Assembly: GCA_032334235.1 (NCBI GenBank)
Contig: JAVSGI010000005.1
Location: 1,860,001 to 1,924,000 of the forward strand
Direction of reading: 5' to 3'
DNA: 64,000 nucleotides
Source of the DNA: Paracoccaceae bacterium Fryx2
GTDB taxonomy: Bacteria; Pseudomonadota; Alphaproteobacteria; Rhodobacterales; Rhodobacteraceae
Numbering within the stretch: the stretch's first letter is position 1; each line of letters opens with the position of its first letter. Positions 1-8,579 of the stretch are shown piece by piece. Below the pieces are notes generated by a model. That model was not told where the DNA came from, ran no database searches, and saw nothing but the letters and a program-made list of their open reading frames with translations. The translations under genes and the position numbers were made by a program.

Positions 1-2
1 GC

Positions 3-182
3 AACCGTCCCGGCGACCAGGCCTTCTGGTTCATCGGTGCGGCGGCCTTCGATGGCATCGAGGGTCAGTTGCGCTATGACGGTACGCATCTGCTGGGCGA
101 CCGCGACGGCGACGGCGTGGCAGACATGTTCATCGCGGTGCAGGGCAGCCTGGCGGACCTGCGCGACTCGCTTCTGGCCTGA
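3..182 (+). CDS. C-terminal fragment of a secreted calcium-binding (RTX/serralysin-like) protein
   Basis: The frame is open from the left edge of the window and ends at a TGA at 180-182, so only the last 59 residues are present and the start lies outside. The segment contains FWFIGAAAFDG followed by GDRDGDGVADMFI, an Asp/Gly-rich calcium-binding turn. This pattern is typical of the C-terminal beta-roll domain of M10 serralysins and related type I-secreted proteins. The catalytic or functional part cannot be seen, so the substrate is unknown. It could equally be a haemolysin-type adhesin. The frame assignment is sound; the family call rests on one short motif. Confidence 0.6.
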   Translation, partial: NRPGDQAFWFIGAAAFDGIEGQLRYDGTHLLGDRDGDGVADMFIAVQGSLADLRDSLLA

Positions 183-431
183 TCCGGGGGCGCCGGGGCC
201 GGTCGGGGCGGCGGGCCCCGGTCGCACCCCGCGGGCACGCTACCCGATCTGGTGCCGTCTGCCCCTGCCCGCCCCAACTCTGGCCCCGACCCCGGCCCGA
301 AAGCGGCAATCGCGGCCGAGGACGCAACAATCCTTGAATGTTGCCGTCAAATCGCCATGATTGAGCGACAATATGATCGCGGTCAGAGGCGCCTCAGAAG
401 GGGCGTCATGGCCCTGACGAGAGGCAGACAC

Positions 432-746
432 ATGAAAAGAACCGTTCTTGCAGCAGCACTTGTGGCGCTTGCGCTGCCCTTTGCTTCCTCCGTCGCCACC
501 GCCGGGCCGATCTCCTCGGCCTGTCTGCGCTCGGATGGCGGCTCGGGCAACCGGGCGCTGTGCAACTGCATCCAGCAAGTCGCAGACCAGACCCTGCGCG
601 GCGGCGACCAGCGCAAGGCCGCAAAGTTCTTCCAGAACCCCGACGAGGCGCAGAAGGTCCGAATGTCCAAGCGCGATTCCGACAACGCCTTCTGGGCGCG
701 CTACAAGGCGTTCGGCACCATGGCAGAGGCGTCCTGCGCCCGCTGA
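432..746 (+). CDS. Small exported protein, conserved hypothetical
   Basis: Encodes 104 residues. I chose the ATG at 432 because the product then begins with a clean signal peptide: MKRT, a hydrophobic stretch of about 16 residues, then an Ala-rich cleavage region near ATAGP. The frame is open further upstream, but that part has no signal character. The mature protein of about 80 residues has three Cys in its first third (SACL, LCNC) and one near the C terminus (EASCAR), suggesting disulfides in the periplasm. I recall similar Rhodobacteraceae proteins being labelled 'arginine transporter', but nothing here supports transport. Function unknown. Confidence 0.7.
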   Translation: MKRTVLAAALVALALPFASSVATAGPISSACLRSDGGSGNRALCNCIQQVADQTLRGGDQRKAAKFFQNPDEAQKVRMSKRDSDNAFWARYKAFGTMAEASCAR

Positions 747-860
747 TTTCGGGCCGATCCGGACCCGTCCGGCAGGCCCCATCGGGCCTGCCGCGCCTTG
801 GCCCTGCCCCCCCGTCGGCGTGGCCCCCCCCCTCGGCGCGACCCCCTGCCCCTTCCCGGC

Positions 861-894
861 CATTCACCTTGCCCAAGTATCCCCGCCGGAGGCT
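861..894 (-). repeat. Dispersed intergenic repeat, copy 1 (short form)
   Basis: On the minus strand this reads CCTCCGGCGGGGATACTTGG followed by GCAAGGTGAATG, one substitution from the core seen elsewhere in the window. It lies between the convergent ends of the small exported protein gene and the 2OG-Fe oxygenase gene. Confidence 0.75.
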
Positions 895-938
895 CCGCCG
901 CCGCCGCATGACCGGCGCAACCGGAGCGGAACCCCGTT

Positions 939-1490
939 TCAGCGGAAAGCCGGTCCATGCGCCCAGAGCGTCAGCGACCAGCGCACCCCTTCGGTCACCG
1001 GCGTGACGCGGTGCAGCACGAAGCTGGGGAACACCGTGGCCGTGCCGAGGTCGGGCGAGGCGTCGATGATGGCACTGTCGGGGCGCAGTTCCAGCCCGCC
1101 GCCGCGGTAGGTGGCCGGGTCCGACAGTTGCACCACAACCGTCAGCTTGCGCCGCGACGCCAGTGCCCCGGCGCCGATGTCGGAATGCCAGTCGAAATGG
1201 CCCTGACGCTCGGCGCCATAGCGGGCAATCTGTGCGCTTTCGGCAAATTCGCTCAGATCGAAGGTGTAGCCCGCGCGGTTGGCCTCTGCCACCACCCCGA
1301 TCAGGCGCGCCATCACCCAGTCCGAATCGGGCAGGTCATCGACCCAGACCAGATCGGCGCGGCGGATGCCGTGGTTGGTGGCCTTGCCCACCAGCGCCGC
1401 ATCGCGCAGCGCCGCCCCGGCGGCCAGCGCCACCAGATCGGCGCAATCCTGCGGCGAAAACGCATCCGCAATCGTCAGGCAGGGGGTCAC
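939..1490 (-). CDS. 2OG-Fe(II) oxygenase (PKHD-type hydroxylase-like)
   Basis: Encodes 183 residues resembling the prolyl 4-hydroxylase / PKHD branch of 2-oxoglutarate and Fe(II)-dependent dioxygenases. The metal-binding triad is visible as HFDWHSD around residue 117 (HxD) and a distal His in SFVLHRVTPV near residue 156. The 2OG-binding Arg would be the one in EGVRWSLTLW. The central GGGLEL segment is the usual jelly-roll strand. It has no signal peptide and is probably cytoplasmic. The substrate cannot be deduced. It is monocistronic, with a divergent upstream gap to the copper chaperone gene. Confidence 0.8.
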   Translation of the reverse strand: MTPCLTIADAFSPQDCADLVALAAGAALRDAALVGKATNHGIRRADLVWVDDLPDSDWVMARLIGVVAEANRAGYTFDLSEFAESAQIARYGAERQGHFDWHSDIGAGALASRRKLTVVVQLSDPATYRGGGLELRPDSAIIDASPDLGTATVFPSFVLHRVTPVTEGVRWSLTLWAHGPAFR

Positions 1491-1601
1491 GGCAATCCTC
1501 CGGCACAGGGTGCGGGTGTCGGCGGCACCCTGCCCCGGTCATGCACCTGCCGGGGCGCCCCTGCGCGTGCCGGAGCGACGCAATGTCGCTTTCGCGCTGG
1601 T

Positions 1602-2123
1602 TCAGTTGCCGGCACCCATGCCATGCATCATCGGCCCCATGCCCTCGCCCATGCCCATGGCCGCCATGCCCGGCTTGCGCTCCAGATCGACCGGCACCTC
1701 GACCACCACCGCGCCCGCCTGCTCGAAGGTCAGCGTGACCGTGACGATATCGCCATGCTTCAGCGGCCGCTTCAGGCCAAGGAACATCACATGGTCGCCG
1801 CCGCGTTCGAGCGCATGGCTGCCCGCGGCGGGAATCACGAAGCCCTCCGGCACCTCGATCATCTGCATCACGCCGTTGGCGTCCTCGACATGGGTGTGCA
1901 GTTCCACCTTTTCGGCCACGTCCGAGGCCGCCGACAGCAGCCGGTCATCGGTGGCGGCGCGGTTCTCGATCACCATGAAGGCCGCACCCGAGGCCGACAT
2001 CATGGTGGAAACCCGGGCATAGGGATCGACGATCATCACATCCTCGGCCGCAAAGGCAGGCAGCGCGAAAGCCAGCGCCGCCGCAGCCAGCAGGGGTCGT
2101 GCGACGTTCTTCAGAAATGTCAT
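1602..2123 (-). CDS. Periplasmic copper chaperone PCu(A)C
   Basis: Encodes about 173 residues from the ATG at 2123, which has ACAGGA a few bases upstream and gives a good signal peptide (MTFLKNVARPLL, cleavage at AFAAED). The PCuAC Cu(I)-binding signature is present: HTHVEDANGVMQM contains the His and Met ligands. The C-terminal tail is rich in Met and His (MGMGEGMGPMMHGMG), an extra soft-metal site. The family delivers copper to cytochrome oxidase assembly factors in the periplasm. An ATG five codons upstream is also possible. No cytochrome oxidase gene lies nearby. Confidence 0.9.
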   Translation of the reverse strand: MTFLKNVARPLLAAAALAFALPAFAAEDVMIVDPYARVSTMMSASGAAFMVIENRAATDDRLLSAASDVAEKVELHTHVEDANGVMQMIEVPEGFVIPAAGSHALERGGDHVMFLGLKRPLKHGDIVTVTLTFEQAGAVVVEVPVDLERKPGMAAMGMGEGMGPMMHGMGAGN

Positions 2124-2300
2124 GCCATGTCCTGTCATCTGGAACACGCGCCGCCACCATCGCCGGGGCGACATCGCGTCGTTTCGAATCATGCGCCATC
2201 ATGGGCGCAACGCCCCGGGGCGGCAACCGCAGCCTGTTGCCCGGCCGGGCGACAGGGCCGCGCAACGCGCGCCCGCGTCGGGCAGCGGCAGGAAATGACC

Positions 2301-2325
2301 AAAAGCCCCGCCACGGGGGCGGGGC
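2301..2325 (-). terminator. Rho-independent terminator of rpmB
   Basis: A perfect 8-bp stem (GCCCCGCC / GGCGGGGC) with a 5-base loop lies 29-53 bases after the rpmB stop. Read on the minus strand it is followed by TTTT. Confidence 0.75.
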
Positions 2326-2353
2326 CTTGGAAACGGGCAACCGGCAAGCCTGA

Positions 2354-2638
2354 TCAGGCGACGGCGACCTTGGAGATTTCTTTCTTGATCTTCAGCGCCT
2401 TGTCGGACAGCTGGTCGTCCTTCGACTTTGCAAGGAAGGCGTCGAGCCCGCCGCGGTGATCCACCGTGCGCAGCGCATGCGCCGAGATGCGCAGCTTGAA
2501 CGACTGGCCGAGAATGTCCGAGATCAGCGTGACCTCGTTCAGGTTCGGCAGGAAGCGCCGCCGGGATTTGTTGTTGGCATGGCTGACAGTGTTGCCACTC
2601 ATCGGGCCTTTGCCGCTCAGTTCGCAGACACGCGACAT
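2354..2638 (-). CDS. rpmB: 50S ribosomal protein bL28
   Basis: Encodes 94 residues. The product starts [20 protein letters not shown], the conserved N terminus of bL28. It continues through [12 protein letters not shown] and [14 protein letters not shown] to a basic C terminus. The length is within the larger alphaproteobacterial form. bL28 binds 23S rRNA near the E site. The start at 2638 follows AAGGATCACGAC; the longer open frame upstream lacks homology. It is monocistronic, with its own promoter and terminator. Confidence 0.96.
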   Translation of the reverse strand: MSRVCELSGKGPMSGNTVSHANNKSRRRFLPNLNEVTLISDILGQSFKLRISAHALRTVDHRGGLDAFLAKSKDDQLSDKALKIKKEISKVAVA

Positions 2639-2716
2639 TGTCGTGATCCTTGTTTTTCTAGTCGTGCAATCATCAAGGAGCCCCGCCGAAGGCAGCGCGC
2701 CGAATTCCATCCGCGC

Positions 2717-2745
2717 CGTTTATGGGGAAAGCGCGGCAACGTCAA
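2717..2745 (-). promoter_or_regulatory. Candidate sigma-70 promoter of rpmB
   Basis: On the minus strand TTGACG and TAAACG are separated by 17 bases, about 80-110 bases before the rpmB start. The -35 box is good and the -10 box is weak. Inferred from sequence only. Confidence 0.4.
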
Positions 2746-2776
2746 GCGATTCACCCGGTGCGGGCGGGGGAAAGGA

Positions 2777-2840
2777 AGGGGGGCTGTCTGCCCCCCTCGC
2801 CTGCGGCTCACCCCCCGAGGGTATTAGGGCCAATGAGAAG
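2777..2840 (+). repeat. Dispersed intergenic repeat, copy 2 (long form with hairpin)
   Basis: An 8-bp hairpin (AGGGGGGC, loop TGTCT, GCCCCCCT) is followed by the degenerate core CCCCCCGAGGGTATTAGGGC. It sits 9 bases beyond the meaB stop. The loop TGTCT is the same as in copy 3 at 11770. Confidence 0.7.
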
Positions 2841-2848
2841 GCGCAGGG

Positions 2849-3832
2849 TCAGGGGGTGGGGGCGGCCAGCAGGGCGAGCAGCTGGGCGGCGGCATCGTCG
2901 GGGGTCAGGCGGCCCGTCGCCACCTCGGCGCCGAGTTTGTCCATCAGGCCGCGGGCAGGGTCGCGGGTCAGGGCGGCGAGCAGGCCCTGCCGCACCTCCT
3001 GTTCGAACCAGCGGCGGGCCTGTGCGGCGCGGTGGTGCGCCCAGTGGCCGTGGTCGCGGCGCCACCCGGTCAGTGCCTGCATGTCGCGCCATGCGTCGGC
3101 AAGCCCTGCGTCCTGCAGGGCCGAGACCGTCATCGCCTTGGGGAAGCCCTCGGGGTCCTGCGGTCGGCGGCGCAGCAGACGCAGGGCGCCTGCGTAGTCG
3201 GCGCAGGTGCGCAGCGCGGCGGGGCGCAGGTCGCCGTCGGCCTTGTTCACCAGGATCAGGTCGGCCATCTCCATGATGCCGCGCTTGACGCCCTGCAATT
3301 CATCCCCGCCGCCGGGGGCCAGCAGCAGCACGAAGAGGTCCGACATGTCGGCCACCATGGTTTCGGACTGCCCGACCCCCACGGTTTCGATCAGCACCAC
3401 GTCGTAGCCCGCCGCCTCGCAGAGCGCGATCGCCTCGCGGGTGCGGCGGGCGACGCCGCCCAGCTGCGACTGGCTGGGCGAGGGGCGGATGAAGGCGCGG
3501 GGGTCGCGCGACAGCCGGTCCATCCGGGTCTTGTCGCCGAGGATCGAGCCGCCGGAGCGGGCGGAACTCGGGTCGACCGCCAGCACCGCGACGCGCAGGC
3601 CCTGCGCGGTGAGCAAAAGCCCGAAGCTTTCGATGAAGGTCGATTTTCCGACCCCCGGCGTGCCCGAAAGCCCGATCCGCAGCGCCTGCCTGCCGCTTTG
3701 CTGGACCTGCGCCAGAAGGGCGCGGGCCTGCACGCGGTGGTCGGCGCGGCCGCTTTCGACCAGCGTGATGGCCCGCGCCAGCGCCCGGCGGTCGCCCGCC
3801 GTTACAGCCATTGCCCAATCTGAAACATCCAT
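2849..3832 (-). CDS. meaB: MeaB/ArgK-type G3E GTPase, methylmalonyl-CoA mutase chaperone
   Basis: Encodes 327 residues. Nucleotide-binding motifs are in order: GTPGVGKSTF (Walker A, about residue 55), VDPSSARSGGSILGDKTRM, ETVGVGQSE (switch II) and LVNKADGD (NKxD). The family loads and protects adenosylcobalamin on methylmalonyl-CoA mutase, and was historically called ArgK. I took the ATG at 3832, which gives the family N terminus; the open frame continues upstream without homology. No mutase gene is in the window. It is divergent from the DUF3108 gene. Confidence 0.93.
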   Translation of the reverse strand: MDVSDWAMAVTAGDRRALARAITLVESGRADHRVQARALLAQVQQSGRQALRIGLSGTPGVGKSTFIESFGLLLTAQGLRVAVLAVDPSSARSGGSILGDKTRMDRLSRDPRAFIRPSPSQSQLGGVARRTREAIALCEAAGYDVVLIETVGVGQSETMVADMSDLFVLLLAPGGGDELQGVKRGIMEMADLILVNKADGDLRPAALRTCADYAGALRLLRRRPQDPEGFPKAMTVSALQDAGLADAWRDMQALTGWRRDHGHWAHHRAAQARRWFEQEVRQGLLAALTRDPARGLMDKLGAEVATGRLTPDDAAAQLLALLAAPTP

Positions 3833-3986
3833 GCAACCGCTCCGGCAGGGTTTCGCTTGTCCTGGCCGGGTTGACGGGATTGTCACCGCCTGTTCCGGCC
3901 CGGGGGCTGTTGTGCCCGGTCGCGCGGCGATATGCCAGAGGCAGCGCGGCCTGTCGCCGCGATCTGCCGCAGATAGAGGGTTGGAC

Positions 3987-4733
3987 ATGTTCAAGGGTTT
4001 CATCGGTAGGATGCGCGGGCTCGGTCTGGTCCTGGGGTTGGGTCTGTGTGTGGGTCTGGCGCCCGCTGTGGCGATGGCGCAGACCGATCAGGCTGCGTTC
4101 GATCTGGTGATCAAGGGCATCCGGGCCGGGACGCTGAACTTCACCGGCACGCAGGATGGTGGCCGCTATTCGGTGGCGGGCAAGCTGCAAAGCGGCGGGC
4201 TGGTCGCGATGCTGCGCAAGGTGCGCTATGACGCGAAGGCGACGGGCAGCGTGGTGCGGGGGCGCTATGTGCCCGCTTCCTATACCGAAATCGCCGATAC
4301 CGGCAAGCGGCGGTCCGAGGCGGTGATGGCCTACCGGGCGGGCGTGCCGCAGGTCAAGACCTACAACCCGCCGCGCGATCCGCGCCCCGGCGACGTGTCG
4401 CCCGCGACCCAGGGCGGCACGGTGGACCCGCTGACCGCGCTTTACGCCACGCTGCGCGATGTCGATGCCGGGCAGGAATGCAAGGTCGACCTGCAACTGT
4501 TCGACGGGCGGCGTCGAACGCAGGTCAGGCTGAACTCGCCGCAGGCGCAGGGCGAGGCCGTGGTCTGCAATGGCGAATACCGTCGCCTGCAGGGGTTTTC
4601 GGCCGAAGACATGGCCGAAAAGTCGCGCTTCGCCTTTCGCGTGACCTTCCAGCCGCTGGGCAATGGCCGGATGCGGGCGACCGAAGTGGCGATGGACACG
4701 CTCTATGGCAAAGCCAGCCTGAAGCGGCGATAA
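3987..4733 (+). CDS. DUF3108 periplasmic protein
   Basis: Encodes 248 residues. The ATG at 3987 starts a signal peptide (MFKGFIGRMRGLGL, hydrophobic core, AMAQTD). The mature part has the DUF3108 pattern: a short motif about intermediate storage (FDLVIKGIRAGTLNF), then GKLQSGG, DPLTALYATLRD and KVDLQLFDGRRRTQV. Such proteins are predicted beta-rich and periplasmic; no function is established. It ends 6 bases before hrpB, so the two are probably cotranscribed. Confidence 0.8.
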   Translation: MFKGFIGRMRGLGLVLGLGLCVGLAPAVAMAQTDQAAFDLVIKGIRAGTLNFTGTQDGGRYSVAGKLQSGGLVAMLRKVRYDAKATGSVVRGRYVPASYTEIADTGKRRSEAVMAYRAGVPQVKTYNPPRDPRPGDVSPATQGGTVDPLTALYATLRDVDAGQECKVDLQLFDGRRRTQVRLNSPQAQGEAVVCNGEYRRLQGFSAEDMAEKSRFAFRVTFQPLGNGRMRATEVAMDTLYGKASLKRR

Positions 4734-4739
4734 GGCGGG

Positions 4740-7178
4740 GTGAGTGACCGGCTTCCGATAGACGAGGCCCTGCCGGGCCTGATCGACGCGCTGCGGGCGC
4801 GGCGGATGGCGGTTTTGCAGGCCCCGCCGGGGGCGGGCAAGACCACGCGGGTGCCGCTGGCGCTGCTCGATTCGGGGCTGTGCGACGGCCGCATCGTGAT
4901 GCTGGAGCCGCGCCGCCTGGCCGCCCGCGCCGCCGCCGAACGCATGGCCGAAACGTTGGGCGAGGCGGTGGGGGCAACGGTCGGCTACCGCATCCGGGGC
5001 GAGGCGAAGGTGGGCCGCGCCACGCGGATCGAGGTGGTGACCGAAGGCATCCTGACCCGGATGATCCAGTCCGACCCGTCGCTTGACGGCATCGGCGCGC
5101 TGATCTTCGACGAGTTTCACGAACGCAGCCTGAACGCCGATCTGGGGCTGGCGCTGGCGCTGGAGGTCCGCGCTGCCCTGCGCCCCGACCTGATCCTGCT
5201 GGCGATGTCGGCGACGCTCGATGCCGCCCCGGTGGCGGTGCTGATGGGCGATGCGCCGGTCATCACCTCGGCCGGGCGGGCCTTTGCCGTCGAAACCCGC
5301 TGGCTGCCCCGCCCCCTGGGTCCGCAGGCACGGCTGGAGGCCGAGACGGCGGCGCTGGTGCTGCAGGCGGTCGCGGAAACCGAGGGCGGCGTGCTGGTCT
5401 TTCTGCCGGGCGAAGGCGAAATCCGCCGGGTAGAGGCGGCGCTGAAGGGCCGCCTGCCCGCGGGCTGCGAGCTGCGCCCGCTGTTCGGCGCGATGGAGTT
5501 TGCCGCCCAGCGCGCGGCTTTGGCACCCGTGCCGGGCCGCAAGATCGTGCTGGCGACCGCGATCGCCGAAACCTCGCTCACCATCCCCGACATCCGCGTG
5601 GTGGTCGATGCCGGGCGGGCACGGCGGGCGCGGTTCGATGCCCGGTCGGGCATGTCGCGGCTGGTGACCGAACGGGTGACGCGCGCCGAGGCGGAACAGC
5701 GGCGCGGCCGGGCGGGCCGGGTGGCCGAAGGCGTCTGCTACCGGCTGTGGTCGCGTGGAGAGGAAGGCGGGCTTGCCCCCTTCCCCCCGGCGGAGATCGA
5801 GGCCGCCGATCTGTCGGGGCTCGCGCTGGAACTGGCGCTCTGGGGCGGGATCGAGGGGCTGGCCTTCCTCACCCCGCCCAATCCCGGCGTGCTGGCCGAG
5901 GCGCGGGCGCTGCTGACCGCCCTTGGTGCGCTGGATGGCGCGGGGCGGATCACCGATCACGGGCGGGCGCTTGCCGCCCTGCCGCTGCATCCGCGGCTTG
6001 GCCACATGCTGCTGACCGGCGGCGGGGCACAGGCGGCGACCCTGGCCGCCCTGCTGGCCGAACGCGACCCGCTGCGCGGTGCGCCGCCCGACCTCGCGCT
6101 GCGCATGGCGGCGCTCAACGACCCGTCGCGTTTCGAGGCCGATCATCCTTACACGGTCCACCGCCCGACGGTCGAGCGCATAAAGGCCGAGGCGAAGCGG
6201 CTGGCGCGCGGCGGCACCGCCACGCTCAGCCTGGCGCAGATGGCGGCACTGGCCTACCCCGACCGGGTGGGCCTGCGCCGCAAGGGCGAAGCGCCGCGCT
6301 GGGTGCTGTCGGGCGGCAAGGGCGCGGCCATGGCGCCCGGCACGCCGCTGGCAGGTGCGCGGCTGATCGTGGCCACCGATCTGGATGGTGATGCGCGCGA
6401 GGCGACGATCCGGCAGGCGGTGCCTATCCCCGAGGCGGAGCTGCGCGACCTGTTCGCCGCCGAGATCCGCTGGCGCGAGGTCTGCGACTGGTCGCGCCGC
6501 GAGGGGCGCGTGGTGGCGCGCCGACAGGAGTGTTTCGGCGCGCTGGTGCTCGATGACCGGCCGTGGCCCGATGCGCCACCGCAGGCGCTGGCCCGCGCGG
6601 CGCTGGAGGGTTTGCGCCAGATCGGTCTGCCCTGGACGCCAGCCGCCCGCCGGCTGGCCGCGCGGGTGCAGCTTTGCCGCGCGGGTGGGGCCGACCTGCC
6701 CGACATGTCCGACGCCGCCATTCTGGCGCACGAAGACTGGCTGCTGCCGCATCTGGCCGGGATGAAAAGCGAAAGCGACCTGCGCGGGCTCGATCTGACC
6801 GAACCCTTGCGGCAGGCGCTGGGATGGGAGGCGCTGCAAATGCTCGACCGCCTGACGCCCGCGCATGTCGAAACCCCGCTGGGCCGCCGCGTGCCGATCG
6901 ACTATGGCGGCGAGGCGCCCGGAATCGAGGTGCGGTTGCAGGAAATGTTCGGCGTCACCGTTCACCCCTGCGTCGGCCCGGCGCGCCTGCCCTTGCGCAT
7001 CACCCTGCTGTCGCCGGGCGGCACTCCGGTTCAGGTGACGCAGGATCTGCCGGGGTTCTGGGCCAACTCCTATGCCGATGTGCGGCGCGACATGCGCGGC
7101 CGCTACCCGCGCCACCCGTGGCCGGAAGACCCGCGCGCCGCCGAACCCACCGTGCGCGCCAAGCCGCGCGGCACCTGA
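4740..7178 (+). CDS. hrpB: ATP-dependent RNA helicase HrpB
   Basis: Encodes 812 residues, full length for HrpB. A DEAH-like helicase core is visible: APPGAGKTTRVPLALL (motif I, about residue 30), LEPRRLAARAAAERM (Ia), DEFHERSLNADLGL (II), SATLDAAPV (III), ATAIAETSLTIP (V) and QRRGRAGRVAEG (VI). The C-terminal HrpB-specific region ends with FWANSYADVRRDMRGRYPRH. It uses a GTG start, with the AAGGCGGGG just upstream as ribosome site. The cellular role of HrpB is poorly defined. Confidence 0.95.
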   Translation: MSDRLPIDEALPGLIDALRARRMAVLQAPPGAGKTTRVPLALLDSGLCDGRIVMLEPRRLAARAAAERMAETLGEAVGATVGYRIRGEAKVGRATRIEVVTEGILTRMIQSDPSLDGIGALIFDEFHERSLNADLGLALALEVRAALRPDLILLAMSATLDAAPVAVLMGDAPVITSAGRAFAVETRWLPRPLGPQARLEAETAALVLQAVAETEGGVLVFLPGEGEIRRVEAALKGRLPAGCELRPLFGAMEFAAQRAALAPVPGRKIVLATAIAETSLTIPDIRVVVDAGRARRARFDARSGMSRLVTERVTRAEAEQRRGRAGRVAEGVCYRLWSRGEEGGLAPFPPAEIEAADLSGLALELALWGGIEGLAFLTPPNPGVLAEARALLTALGALDGAGRITDHGRALAALPLHPRLGHMLLTGGGAQAATLAALLAERDPLRGAPPDLALRMAALNDPSRFEADHPYTVHRPTVERIKAEAKRLARGGTATLSLAQMAALAYPDRVGLRRKGEAPRWVLSGGKGAAMAPGTPLAGARLIVATDLDGDAREATIRQAVPIPEAELRDLFAAEIRWREVCDWSRREGRVVARRQECFGALVLDDRPWPDAPPQALARAALEGLRQIGLPWTPAARRLAARVQLCRAGGADLPDMSDAAILAHEDWLLPHLAGMKSESDLRGLDLTEPLRQALGWEALQMLDRLTPAHVETPLGRRVPIDYGGEAPGIEVRLQEMFGVTVHPCVGPARLPLRITLLSPGGTPVQVTQDLPGFWANSYADVRRDMRGRYPRHPWPEDPRAAEPTVRAKPRGT

Positions 7179-7182
7179 CGCC

Positions 7183-8445
7183 TCACGCCGCCAGATGCAG
7201 CGCCGGGGCTTGCTGCAAGGGATGCCGCTGCATCATTGCCACCAGCACCCGCGCCTCGTGCGGCCGCAGCACCCGCCGGGCGGCGGGCTGGCGCGCCAGC
7301 CGCTCAAGCTCCCACGGCAGGAAGCGGGCGTGCAGGTCGGCCAGCGCCCGGTGCGGCAGCGCGGCCAGCGCCATCGGCCCGGGATGCAGGCTTTCCGCCG
7401 CCGCGCCTTCGGCCAGCAGGATCTGGTGCCGCCCCAGCAGCAGGTGGTGATAGCTGACCGAGCGCGCCGCGCCACCTTGCGTCACGCCGGGCAGGCCCAG
7501 CAGATCCTTGGCCGCCACCAGCACCTCGGCTTCCCCGAACAGCAGCTCGCACGCCACGCCGTCCAGCATCAGGTGATGCTGCCCCGACACCAGCAGGTCG
7601 GCCCCGTTGCCCAGCACCCCCGCCGCGATGCGGACCGGCAGCGCAGCACCCGACGCGATCACCCGCCCGCCGCCCACCCAGACCAGCGGCTGCGGCCCGT
7701 CGTCCAGCGTCAGCACCAGATCGCCCGGCCGCAGATCCTCGACCCGGGCCGACCCCTGCGGCGTGGCGATCCGGGTGCCCGCCACGAAGCACACCGGATT
7801 GCCGTTCAGGAACCGCGTGGACCACACGCCGTTCGGATCGTTGGGGTCAAGGCTGGCATTGGGAAACTGCGTCAGCGCCGCGCTGTTGCCCGAACCGGGA
7901 ATCACATAATCCTGCGTGCCGCCATTGGTCATCCCCGCCTGCGCCACGCCGGTATAGCCGTTGGTCCACTGAACCTGCTGATAGATGAAGTCGATCTCGA
8001 AGTTGCCATCCTGGGTATGCTCCAGCACGACCTGGAATGTGTTGGTGCCGTTCGACCCGTTGTAGGCCCGCACGCCATGCCAGGTGATGGTGACCCGCTG
8101 GCTGGCAGGATCGAGATCCCAGTAGATGTTGTTTGTGCCGTTGGCCCCGGCGTTGCGGATGTCCACATCCGTCCAGAACGGCGCGATGGCGGGATAGGTC
8201 AGCGTCGCCAGGTTGGTCGGCGTATAGGCTGTAACCGGCGCGTTGAAGGTGATCAGCCCGTTGGTATTGATGAAGATCGAGGTGTAGTCGGTGCCGAAGT
8301 AGTTGATCCCCGACGATCCGAACACCGACGTGATGTTCACCCTGATCGACCCGTCATCCAGATTGCCCGAGGTCAGCGCGGTATTGCGAAAACTGCTTTC
8401 GCCAAGACCGACGGCGCCGCCAAGTCCGGTGTTGATCGTGGCCAT
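7183..8445 (-). CDS. NIDO domain - Hint domain protein, probably secreted
   Basis: Encodes 420 residues in two parts. Residues about 25-215 match the nidogen-like (NIDO) pattern: FGTDYTSIFINTNGLITF, IAPFWTDVDIR, VTITWHGVRAY, TFQVVLEHT and IDFIYQQVQWTNG. From about residue 218, CFVAGTRIATPQG begins a Hint_2 (Hedgehog/intein-like) domain, continuing VEDLRPGDLVLTLDDG, SGQHHLML and VSYHHLLLGRHQILLAEG. Hint domains can self-cleave at the initial Cys, which would release the NIDO part. There is no classical signal peptide, so type I or other signal-less export is likely. It ends 4 bases from the convergent hrpB gene. Confidence 0.85.
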   Translation of the reverse strand: MATINTGLGGAVGLGESSFRNTALTSGNLDDGSIRVNITSVFGSSGINYFGTDYTSIFINTNGLITFNAPVTAYTPTNLATLTYPAIAPFWTDVDIRNAGANGTNNIYWDLDPASQRVTITWHGVRAYNGSNGTNTFQVVLEHTQDGNFEIDFIYQQVQWTNGYTGVAQAGMTNGGTQDYVIPGSGNSAALTQFPNASLDPNDPNGVWSTRFLNGNPVCFVAGTRIATPQGSARVEDLRPGDLVLTLDDGPQPLVWVGGGRVIASGAALPVRIAAGVLGNGADLLVSGQHHLMLDGVACELLFGEAEVLVAAKDLLGLPGVTQGGAARSVSYHHLLLGRHQILLAEGAAAESLHPGPMALAALPHRALADLHARFLPWELERLARQPAARRVLRPHEARVLVAMMQRHPLQQAPALHLAA

Positions 8446-8579
8446 GTCGGCCCCCTGCCTGTCACTGCTCTGACATCAGGGTGGCCTGCAAGCGTGGCAC
8501 CTTTGCGGCCGGGGCGGGGCATTTTGCGCGCATCGGGCCAAATGCCCGGCCCCCGGGCCGATTGTCTCCGCCCCGCGCG

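Noticed and set aside
3300-7115. A 1271-codon open frame on the minus strand
   Set aside because: It lies across meaB, the DUF3108 gene and hrpB in other frames; the product is a low-complexity His/Gln/Arg/Ala-rich shadow typical of high GC content.
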